A stretch of 35,708 bases of DNA, from positions 1 through 35,708 of the forward strand of contig LIUG01000143.1 of NCBI GenBank assembly GCA_001462245.1, read 5' to 3'. The translations under genes and the position numbers were made by a program. A model generated the notes under the pieces. It was not told where the DNA came from and made no database searches. It saw only the letters and a program-made list of their open reading frames with translations. Each line of letters starts with the position of its first letter. Within the stretch, counting starts at the first letter, position 1. This document shows positions 27,032-35,708 of the stretch, one piece after another. The stretch is from Candidatus Fibrimonas termitidis (GTDB taxonomy: Bacteria; Fibrobacterota; Fibrobacteria; Fibrobacterales; Fibrobacteraceae).

Positions 27032-27802
27032 ATGAAAAATGAACCATCAGTTTCGGTTTGGAACAAGTTCTGGAACAGAAAGAAAGATTTGAGCAAAGTG
27101 TATCCGTCTTCGCCTTCTGTGCTTAAAGCAATTTTGAGCATAGGCCCGGTAAAAGGGCTTAAAATTCTGGAAGTTGGAGCCGGTACCGGCAGGGATAGCC
27201 TTGCGCTTGCAAAAGCCGGGGCTAAGGTTTTTATTCTGGATTATTCGGAAGCATCCTTGAAAATAGCGAGCGAGCTTGCAGCCCAGGCTCCCGAAAATTT
27301 GCATTTGGTTCAAGGCAATGCCTTTAATTCCCCATTCCCAAGCGAGACTTTTGACATTATATTTCATCAGGGCTTGGCGGAGCATTTCAAAGATCCCTTG
27401 CCTTTGCTCAAAGAAAACGCCCGTTTGCTGAAAAAAGGCGGTTTTTGCCTTTGCGATGTTCCTCAAACTTTTCACCCATACACCGTAATAAAACATATTT
27501 TAATAGCATTTGGCAAATGGTTCGCAGGTTGGGAGACCCAGTTCACCATGCCGCAATTGAAGAAATTGATAAAAAATGCGGATTTGGAAATCATTTACGA
27601 TTACGGAGACTGGATGCGTCCGAATTTGGCTTACCGCATTATTAGGGAAATCGGGCTTAAGTTTGGCCTGGGATTGCCCAAGTACCCATTGCAGGGAACC
27701 CTATACCAGAGGCTGAAGGATAAGCTGTTGAATTTCGTAAGTCGTTGCAATATAAGCAGATACACGCAGGTGTGCATTGGAGTTGTTGGGAAGAAAGTTT
27801 AG
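27032..27802 (+). CDS. Class I SAM-dependent methyltransferase
   Basis: KILEVGAGTGRDSLALAKAGAKVFILDYSEASLKIA. Confidence 0.87.
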   Translation: MKNEPSVSVWNKFWNRKKDLSKVYPSSPSVLKAILSIGPVKGLKILEVGAGTGRDSLALAKAGAKVFILDYSEASLKIASELAAQAPENLHLVQGNAFNSPFPSETFDIIFHQGLAEHFKDPLPLLKENARLLKKGGFCLCDVPQTFHPYTVIKHILIAFGKWFAGWETQFTMPQLKKLIKNADLEIIYDYGDWMRPNLAYRIIREIGLKFGLGLPKYPLQGTLYQRLKDKLLNFVSRCNISRYTQVCIGVVGKKV

Positions 27803-27805
27803 AAA

Positions 27806-27836
27806 GTTGAGAGTTGAGAGTGGAGAATTGAGAGTT
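27806..27836 (+). repeat. Heptanucleotide repeat (GTTGAGA-type) immediately upstream of GT4 start
   Basis: GTTGAGA GTTGAGA GTGGAGA ATTGAGA GTT|ATG. Confidence 0.9.
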
Positions 27837-29024
<1,188 letters not shown>

Positions 29025-29975
29025 ATGAAGAGTTTTGCCCTATTTTTCTTAAAATTGCTGGTTTCGGCTACGCTTTGCTTTTTTGTTTGGAAGAGCATTG
29101 TTGCTACACCTGGTATGGATTCGGATGACTTTTTGCGTATATTGGAGGGCGTAAAATTAAAATATCTGTTTTTTGCTGTGTTTTGCATATTTTTATCATA
29201 TCTTTCCGGATGCTTGCAATGGAAGCAGCTTCTCGCAAGGCAAAATATTAAAATGACTTATGTGAATTTGCTTCGTTTTTATTTTGTTGGTTGTTTTTTC
29301 AATAACTTTATGCCCGGCAATGTAGGCGGCGACCTGAAAAAAATTTATGATATAAGCCAAAATTCGGAAGAAACGGTTGGTGCGGCGGTTTCCGCTACCT
29401 TTTTGGATAGACTTTGCGGGCTTTATGTTTTATGCGGTTTTGCGCTTGGGGTAGGAGTTGCGTTTTTTGTGCGGGACCCTGACCAAAGATATTTTTTATT
29501 GCCTATGCTGTTGATATTCCTCGGTTTTACGATTGCCTTGTGCATGTTGTTCAGCCGTAGGTTCGGAAATCTGTTTTTTGGCAGGCTGCTCTCTTTTTTT
29601 GGCGGAAGGCTTTTGCATTTGCACGGGCGGTTTCAGGCGTTCAAAACAAAGAAGCTTTTTGCGCAGATTTTTTCTCTATCCGTGCTAACCCAGAGTTTTA
29701 GGGTTTTATCTCATTATTTTTGCGGACTCAGCATAGGGGTGGATATTTCCGTTAGCTGGTATTTCTATTATGTGCCATTGATAGCCATTGTAAGTGCGCT
29801 TCCTATTTCAATAGGGGGTTTTGGTCCGAGGGAATTTTTGGCGCAGTCTCTATTTGTTAGGGTTGGCGTTGGTTCAATTGAAGCCGTTATAGTGCAGCTT
29901 TTGGCCTATGGAGCAAATCTGCTCGTAAGTTTGCTCGGAGCAGTTGATTTCTTGTTTAAACGGCGCCCTACCTAA
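29025..29975 (+). CDS. Lysylphosphatidylglycerol synthase TM-region/UPF0104-like integral membrane protein
   Basis: Multiple hydrophobic segments; FVGCFFNNFMPGNVGGDLKKIYDIS and LPISIGGFGPREFLAQSLF are typical family motifs. Confidence 0.82.
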   Translation: MKSFALFFLKLLVSATLCFFVWKSIVATPGMDSDDFLRILEGVKLKYLFFAVFCIFLSYLSGCLQWKQLLARQNIKMTYVNLLRFYFVGCFFNNFMPGNVGGDLKKIYDISQNSEETVGAAVSATFLDRLCGLYVLCGFALGVGVAFFVRDPDQRYFLLPMLLIFLGFTIALCMLFSRRFGNLFFGRLLSFFGGRLLHLHGRFQAFKTKKLFAQIFSLSVLTQSFRVLSHYFCGLSIGVDISVSWYFYYVPLIAIVSALPISIGGFGPREFLAQSLFVRVGVGSIEAVIVQLLAYGANLLVSLLGAVDFLFKRRPT

Positions 29976-31341
29976 GCGCGGGAACAAAAAGAAAAACCTT
30001 TTCGCCCTTTTTTACGTTCACGGATTGCTTTTCAAAGCCGGTTTTTCTGCCGTAATTGTCCAGAATATCAATTTTTACGGAATGCTTGCCCGGTTCCACC
30101 GGAATGCGGGCTATTTGAAGCGTCAAAGGCATTGTGGAGCCAAGCCGCAAATCTGCGTTTTCCATTGCATTAGTGGTAAAATCCGTACCCAAATTTAAAG
30201 CCAAATCCGCCAAGCCATTCCCTGTTTTTATTTTGCTTTTCACCTTGCTTGCCGCTATGGTTCGCAAAATTACCCTGCCGGCGGTTCTCAAGAGCATTGT
30301 TTTTTCCCCGTTCTCAAAATCCTTTTTGAGGGAATTTTTTGTATTCGAAAACGGCTCTGTCTTTATTGAATTTCCATTTACGGATACCGAGAACGCAGCA
30401 GTCCGTGAGGCTTTTTCCACAATTTTAGGTATTGCAAACTGAATAGTCATTGTGCTGCCGCTAAAACCAGGCCCACCCAAACCCAATGCAACCAGCGTCG
30501 TGGTTTTTTGTTTTCCGTTTGCGTCTTTGTAGTGCAAAAAAAGAACACCGTCCGGAGCATAGGTTCCCCAAAATTTGTTTTCACCCAGAGCCGGGCTAAG
30601 GCCCGCATATCCAACAACTATTATTTCCTGTTCGTTTTCCGGAAGCTCCTCCGCAAGCTTAGGAGTGTAGCCCGAATTTGAAAAATTTTTCTTCGCATTG
30701 TTGTAGGCTATGCGGGCATCGTCTTCGGATTTTTGCCATTCAAAGGAAAGAGCTATCAAATATTGCAAGGCCCCGCTTTCGTTGAATTTGTCCTCTTCCT
30801 TTTCTTGGAGGGCCTGTATTGCTAGGAGCGCACGGCGGGACTCAACAACGGATTCGTCTATTTTGCCAAGGGCTAGGTAGTTTAGAATTTGGGTTTGGTA
30901 AAGCCACTGTATTTCAAAAGGGTAGGAGCGATAGGGGCGAACATTATCATTTGTAAGCAGTGCCGCCGCTTCGTTGGTTATGGAGCGGGTATATAATTCG
31001 TCTAAAATTTCTTCCGCCTTTGCAAAGTGTTTTATGCTCGTTTTGTAGTTCTTGTTGTAGTGGTGCAAAAGTCCCAAATCAAATTCAAGCAAAAAGGCAT
31101 CTTCCGAGTTGTAAAGCTTTTTTTTGTCTTTTTCAATGGTTTCTATGGCGGCAGTGTAATCTCCCGTTCCCATCGGTTTCCCGATTTTTTCGTCCCTAAG
31201 CCTAGCAGGGCTAGCACAGGAGGATAGGAGAAGAGTTATTAGGAGAAGGAAGAGAAGGAGTTGAGAGTTGGAAATTGAAAATTTAGAATGCTGTTTTACA
31301 TTCTTGAATTTTTGCTCTAGTTTATAACTTTCAATTCTCAA
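29968..31341 (-). CDS. Lipoprotein with TPR-like region (COG3014-like)
   Basis: LLLFLLLITLLLSSC lipobox; helical AIETIEKDKKKLYNSEDAFLLEFDLGLLHHYNKNYKTSIKHFAKAEEIL. Confidence 0.65.
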   Translation of the reverse strand: MRIESYKLEQKFKNVKQHSKFSISNSQLLLFLLLITLLLSSCASPARLRDEKIGKPMGTGDYTAAIETIEKDKKKLYNSEDAFLLEFDLGLLHHYNKNYKTSIKHFAKAEEILDELYTRSITNEAAALLTNDNVRPYRSYPFEIQWLYQTQILNYLALGKIDESVVESRRALLAIQALQEKEEDKFNESGALQYLIALSFEWQKSEDDARIAYNNAKKNFSNSGYTPKLAEELPENEQEIIVVGYAGLSPALGENKFWGTYAPDGVLFLHYKDANGKQKTTTLVALGLGGPGFSGSTMTIQFAIPKIVEKASRTAAFSVSVNGNSIKTEPFSNTKNSLKKDFENGEKTMLLRTAGRVILRTIAASKVKSKIKTGNGLADLALNLGTDFTTNAMENADLRLGSTMPLTLQIARIPVEPGKHSVKIDILDNYGRKTGFEKQSVNVKKGEKVFLFVPALR

Positions 31342-31356
31342 TTCTCAACTCTCAAC
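31329..31356 (-). repeat. Degenerate GTTGAGA/ATTGAGA heptad repeat at the lipoprotein gene start
   Basis: Minus strand: GTTGAGA GTTGAGA ATTGAGA ATTGAAA. Confidence 0.85.
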
Positions 31357-31362
31357 TAAACA

Positions 31363-31998
31363 TTAAAGTTTCAAAGCGCTTTTCTCAACTAATTTTTTGA
31401 TTTTCTTATTGCCTATCCAAAGTTTCTTGTGGCTTTGGAGGTCTGTAAGCTCAAGGTCCACCTGGTAGAATTTGACCTGTTCGCCGCCGCTTTGGTCCAC
31501 TATGGAATTGATTGAGCCGGTGAGCATTATGTCTGCGCCGGTTTCTTGCCCGCGTTCCTTGGAGGTTTCGTCTGTGGCGTTGCCTTTTTGGTCATCAACT
31601 TCACTGCGGAGTTCCTCACGTTCTTCGGAGTTGGCCACAAATTCCACTTTACCGGAATTGGTTAAAACGCGCTGGATGTCTTTTATAAATGTTTGGGTGT
31701 TGATATGTTCGGAACTCAGGTTGCGGATTCTCCCGATTACGATAACAGGATTTTCACCGTTTTTGGCTTTTACGGCGTTTTGGTACCAAGGTCGCGCAAG
31801 GCAATCGTTGAGCATTTCTTCTGCCACCAGACGGGAATCGGTATCGTTCCAGTTGCCGGAAAGGTCTATGGTGGAATCGGAAGCCACGCGTTTTACGGAT
31901 TTGCCGCAACCTGCGATAAAAGCGGTTGCAAATACGAATACGGATAAGCTCAAAAAAATCCCGAGCTTAGGGAGCAAGATAGGGTGTAACGTTTTCAT
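31363..31998 (-). CDS. LpoB-like lipoprotein (penicillin-binding protein activator family)
   Basis: Lipoprotein signal ...FIAGC; SRLVAEEMLNDCLARPW, PVIVIGRIRNLSSEHINTQTFIKDIQRVLTNSGKVEFV, GADIMLTGSINSIVDQ. Confidence 0.82.
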   Translation of the reverse strand: MKTLHPILLPKLGIFLSLSVFVFATAFIAGCGKSVKRVASDSTIDLSGNWNDTDSRLVAEEMLNDCLARPWYQNAVKAKNGENPVIVIGRIRNLSSEHINTQTFIKDIQRVLTNSGKVEFVANSEEREELRSEVDDQKGNATDETSKERGQETGADIMLTGSINSIVDQSGGEQVKFYQVDLELTDLQSHKKLWIGNKKIKKLVEKSALKL

Positions 31999-32046
31999 GG
32001 AAGGGAAAATAGAAAAATTTCAAAAGAGCTTTTCTACTTTTTCCCC

Positions 32047-33033
32047 ATGCTCCTCGCGCTGGTAGGTTTGGATGAATTTGCAAAGGATGAAAGAATCGCC
32101 CGGTTCTGGAAAGAATCTTTGACAGGAGGTTCGCAGCGCAAGGTGTTTTTCGCTTCCGATTACCCAAAAGACGAAAATTCTCTGGCAGTAAGCATGGCGC
32201 AGGCTCTGGCACCTTCTTTTTTTGACCCGGCTGCGAGCGTTCTGGTTAGGCATTGCGAATTTATGCTTGCGGAAGAGCAGCGAAAAATTGCTGATTTTAT
32301 AAACGGTTCGGTTAAGGCTAATGGAGTGTTTCAAGAGAATTTAGCCTTTGATTTTTCTGAACTGGATAAAAGAAGTGCCTTGTGGAAACTCTTTGAAAAA
32401 TTAAAAGTTGTCGAATCCTATGACCCCCCTAAGTATAGCGATACAATCCAAAAATGGATATTTAACCATGTTCGGCAGTATTTTGGAATTGATATACACT
32501 ATGCCGCCGCCGAATATATTGCAGATGCCATAGGCGGCGACACCAAACGCATACACAGCGAGATAAAAAAAATACTCATATACGACAAAAACATACGGGA
32601 AATAAACATGCAGCACTGTCTGCTGTTCATACAGCAAAACAGGGAGGTTCCCGCTTATGAATTGCAAGAATCCTTTGGATTCAGGAATTTAAACGCTTTT
32701 TTGCCCGGATTCCGCAGAATTTTGGCGGAAGAAGGAGATGATGCTTTTATGTCCATAGTCAGCGCGCTCAGGAGCCACTGCCTCACCCTTTTGCATATAC
32801 AAGCCATGAAGGCGAAAAAAATCCCGGAATTTGAAATACCTGCTAAAATTTTACCGCCCAACAGAGTTTTCATTTACAAAAAAAGCCATCTGCCGGAGCA
32901 AAGCTCCTGCTGGAAACCCGGCAGCTTGCAAAAAGCCATTTTATCCTTGGACGACATCTCTTATGGAAAAAAGACCGGTCGTTACAGAGATTTACCCTCA
33001 TTCGAATTGGCTATAAGCAGTTTGCTGTGTTGA
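32047..33033 (+). CDS. DNA polymerase III delta subunit-like protein
   Basis: Overall HolA-like layout, e.g. KVFFASDYPKDENSLAVSMAQALAPSFFDPAASVLVRHCEFM and EIKKILIYDKN. Confidence 0.65.
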   Translation: MLLALVGLDEFAKDERIARFWKESLTGGSQRKVFFASDYPKDENSLAVSMAQALAPSFFDPAASVLVRHCEFMLAEEQRKIADFINGSVKANGVFQENLAFDFSELDKRSALWKLFEKLKVVESYDPPKYSDTIQKWIFNHVRQYFGIDIHYAAAEYIADAIGGDTKRIHSEIKKILIYDKNIREINMQHCLLFIQQNREVPAYELQESFGFRNLNAFLPGFRRILAEEGDDAFMSIVSALRSHCLTLLHIQAMKAKKIPEFEIPAKILPPNRVFIYKKSHLPEQSSCWKPGSLQKAILSLDDISYGKKTGRYRDLPSFELAISSLLC

Positions 33034-33065
33034 GCGTTTTTATATTTCTATATTGATTCTAGAAA

Positions 33066-33944
33066 ATGGCAGTGCAAAAAACTTGTTTAGGCGTAGAGAT
33101 AAACCAGGATAGGTTGAAAATCGCTATAGTTGAGCCGGAACGCAGGAATATAATCAAAATAGATGCGATCCCAACATCCGGCGATTCGCTGAGCGATACG
33201 TCTATTTACGCTTCTGTAATGGGTTCCTGGGTGCGTAGCAATTTGCTCCCGAAAATAGATTCGATGGCGGTGGCTTTCCCGGCGCATAACGGTATAATGC
33301 GGCTGGTTAATATTCCAAAAGAAGCGGAACAAGCACACGATTACGTGGAATGGGAATTTGCTTCTGCGATTAATTCCGCGATAGACGATTACCGCATGGA
33401 TGTCGCTTTTTATCCGAATGCAAAAAAGCCAGAACGAGCCATAGTTACAGCAGTGCATAAAAAACTCGTGGATTCCTTTTGCTCTTTAGAATTAGAAAGG
33501 AGCGGTTTTAGGCCGGATTGCTTGATTGCTGATGTCTGCGCTCTGCTCAACCTTTTGGAGGTCTCCGAAGGGCTGGACAGCCAGCCGAAATGCGTATTAA
33601 AGGCGGATGAAAAATTTGCAACCGTCTTTTGGGGAAACGAAACAGGCCTGCTTGCCATAAAACTTTTGCCAAAAGATTTCCTCTCCTTAGACGTTATTCT
33701 TGAATATTTAGAAGATGACTGCAAGAGATTCCATACTGCAAAAAGAAATGTCAAATTTTGCGGCGAGCTTTCTGCAAATGCCGATTTTACGGAAGAACTC
33801 ACAAAAGCGGCTAAAAAACTTAGAGATTCCATAGACGTACAGGTTTGGAATTCGCTTCATAAATTTTCTTTTGAAAAGGGCAGGGATTTTTCAAAATTAT
33901 CACAGTGTTTGGGTGCCGTAGGGGCAACTTTGAACTGCACGTAG
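33066..33944 (+). CDS. PilM-like actin-fold pilus assembly protein
   Basis: CLGVEINQDRLKIAIVEPERRNIIKIDAIPTS; LVNIPKEAEQAHDYVEWEFASAINSAIDDYRMDVAFYP. Confidence 0.6.
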   Translation: MAVQKTCLGVEINQDRLKIAIVEPERRNIIKIDAIPTSGDSLSDTSIYASVMGSWVRSNLLPKIDSMAVAFPAHNGIMRLVNIPKEAEQAHDYVEWEFASAINSAIDDYRMDVAFYPNAKKPERAIVTAVHKKLVDSFCSLELERSGFRPDCLIADVCALLNLLEVSEGLDSQPKCVLKADEKFATVFWGNETGLLAIKLLPKDFLSLDVILEYLEDDCKRFHTAKRNVKFCGELSANADFTEELTKAAKKLRDSIDVQVWNSLHKFSFEKGRDFSKLSQCLGAVGATLNCT

Positions 33945-33949
33945 AGAAA

Positions 33950-34921
33950 ATGATAAAGTCCAATTTAATGCCGTATCGCCCCAAAAAAGCCACGTTTATG
34001 GCTCCACTGAGGGGAAAAATCAAACAATCCAAAAAAAAGAGCAAAAACAAGTTCGTCTATTTTCTGTTCTTCCTTTTAATCGCAGCCGCGGTTTATTATA
34101 ATTTTTTCAGAACACCGCAAGATGAGGAAGCTATTGTTATGCCGCAAGCATCGCGTGAAGCCCAAGTAGCCGTGCCGCAGTTGATAGCAAAGGGTTTTAG
34201 CGTGGAGGAGCCTGTAGTTCCGGTAAACGCCTCTGTTGAAGAGGTTGTAAAAACCTTGCGCCCGGAAACTCGCATTGAGGGTAAGGGTGAATGGTCGGTA
34301 AATGGCGGCGGCAAAGGCGGTGAAGGGCAGCGACTGCCTTTTGAAGAGCGTCCATGTCCCAAACAGGCATTTTACCTAATGTTGAACACATTTTATGAAG
34401 CAACACCCGATGGCATAGGTTATCTAGACCTTGTATATAGGGCTCCTAATTTTTATTTTGCCCGCGTTGTAGCCGTGGATGCCAAAACCCGCGCATCTTA
34501 CACGAATAACCTGAAATCAAAAGGCGTGGCTTTGGCCGTTATAGATTCCGCAAGCTACAGAAACGGCAATGTGGAGTTCAGCCTACAGGGCAGCATTCAC
34601 TTGCCTGCGGAGCGGAAATCGGGGTTGACGCAGGCTTCAAAAATAAATTCGGAAATTTTGACTTTGCGCAGTTTGGCTGCGTTTAATCGGGTGCGTTTGG
34701 CAGGTTTGGAAAACCCCGTAGAAGAAAATTTTGGAATTTACCGCAGAGTTGTTTTAAAAACAACCACGGAAGCGGATTATACCTCTCTTTTGGATTTTGC
34801 AGACGCTCTGCAAAAATCCGATATATCAATAGGCGTTCAGCAATTCGTTTCCAGACCCCAAGGTTCGGACAAAATGCAATCCGCTTTGGAATTTGTGTTG
34901 TATGCCACGAATAATCGCTAG
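33950..34921 (+). CDS. Single-pass membrane protein, unknown; possibly PilN/PilO-type partner of PilM-like gene
   Basis: Basic N-terminus then FVYFLFFLLIAAAVYYNFF; no recognised domain; follows the PilM-like gene by 5 nt. Confidence 0.5.
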   Translation: MIKSNLMPYRPKKATFMAPLRGKIKQSKKKSKNKFVYFLFFLLIAAAVYYNFFRTPQDEEAIVMPQASREAQVAVPQLIAKGFSVEEPVVPVNASVEEVVKTLRPETRIEGKGEWSVNGGGKGGEGQRLPFEERPCPKQAFYLMLNTFYEATPDGIGYLDLVYRAPNFYFARVVAVDAKTRASYTNNLKSKGVALAVIDSASYRNGNVEFSLQGSIHLPAERKSGLTQASKINSEILTLRSLAAFNRVRLAGLENPVEENFGIYRRVVLKTTTEADYTSLLDFADALQKSDISIGVQQFVSRPQGSDKMQSALEFVLYATNNR

Positions 34922-34970
34922 AAATCGGTATATTTTTTTCTAGATTACATTGACTGAATTGGAGGTTTGG

Positions 34971-35708
34971 ATGGGTGCTCAAAAATGGCTGAAATGGACA
35001 ACGGTTAAGCCTGTGAATATGCAGGTCTTGAACGATTTTATGTGCGCAGACCCCTTTTCAATACTGGGTTTGCATCCCATGAGCAAGGGAAGCAAAATGA
35101 GCGTCAGGGTTTATCTGCCCGGCGCAAAAGCCATTTCCGGCGAGGCGTTGGACAAATCCCGCAAATTCGATTTTGTGAAATTAGGCGATTCCGGTTTTTT
35201 TGAAGCGCAGATAGAGGAAAAATACCAGCACTTTTTATACAGATTGAGCATAGAACTGGAAGACGGTTCAAAATATTCCATTATAGACCCTTACGCATTC
35301 CCGCCGGTTTTAACCGATTTTGATTTGCATTTAATGCAATCCGGCGTTCATTACGAACTTTATCGCAAGCTGGGCGCAAATCTTGTGGAGATAGAGGGGG
35401 TTAAGGGCGTTTTGTTTTCCGTGTGGGCGCCAAATGCACGTTCAGCTTCGGTTATAGGCAACTTCAATTCTTGGGACGGCCGCAGGCACCAAATGCGCAT
35501 TCGCGGAAACAGCGGCATTTGGGAAATATTCATTCCGGAAATAGGGGAGGGCGAACTCTACCGCTTTGAATTGCATTCCAAAGAAGGCAATATGTATCAA
35601 AAAATCGACCCTCTTGCGAAATTCAGCGAGCTTCGCCCCAACACCGCCTCCGTGGTCACGCATCTGGACGGCTACGAGTGGGGTGATGACCTTTATATGC
35701 GAACTCAC
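34971..35708 (+). CDS. glgB: 1,4-alpha-glucan branching enzyme, 5' part (runs off window)
   Basis: DPFSILGLHPMSKGSKMSVRVYLPGAKAI; GVKGVLFSVWAPNARSASVIGNFNSWDGRRHQMRIRGNSGIWEIFIPEIGEGELYRFE. Confidence 0.92.
   Translation, partial: MGAQKWLKWTTVKPVNMQVLNDFMCADPFSILGLHPMSKGSKMSVRVYLPGAKAISGEALDKSRKFDFVKLGDSGFFEAQIEEKYQHFLYRLSIELEDGSKYSIIDPYAFPPVLTDFDLHLMQSGVHYELYRKLGANLVEIEGVKGVLFSVWAPNARSASVIGNFNSWDGRRHQMRIRGNSGIWEIFIPEIGEGELYRFELHSKEGNMYQKIDPLAKFSELRPNTASVVTHLDGYEWGDDLYMRTH

Noticed and set aside
29968-29975. 8-bp overlap of convergent genes without a visible terminator
   Set aside because: Common in compact bacterial genomes; not worth a separate finding.

Overview
35.7 kb bacterial window. 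Poly-Ser linkers, GGYY modules and general style suggest a Fibrobacterota-like genome (inference). About 23.4 kb (478-23875) holds three paralogous minor-pseudopilin cassettes. Each encodes GspH/FimT-, PilV- and PilW-like prepilins plus a giant (1375-1669 aa) Cys-rich PilX-like protein that resembles a pilus-tip adhesin. Cassettes A and B are on the minus strand and C is on the plus strand. A and B have gene order W-H-V-X; C has H-V-W-X. Smr and TrmH/SpoU genes lie between A and B, and a tyrosine recombinase lies between B and C. The block is bracketed by an inverted repeat made of a terminator plus the 3' tail of Rpn/PDDEXK-family genes, and stand-alone copies of Rpn C-terminal tails occur on both sides. 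The right flank is more ordinary: YjfB-like protein, PDZ protein, sigma-70 factor, methyltransferase, GT4 glycosyltransferase, LPG-synthase-like membrane protein, lipoprotein plus LpoB-like, DNA pol III delta, PilM-like protein and partial glgB. A GTTGAGA/TCTCAAC heptanucleotide repeat recurs there at gene starts and inside the glycosyltransferase ORF. Best leads: (1) the modular cassettes; (2) cassette heads in A and B where pilW follows the upstream gene's TAG in frame with no ATG/GTG/TTG before the prepilin motif; (3) stand-alone Rpn tails as possible antitoxins; (4) heptad repeats as possible phase-variation tracts. All calls are from reading the sequence; no searches were run.
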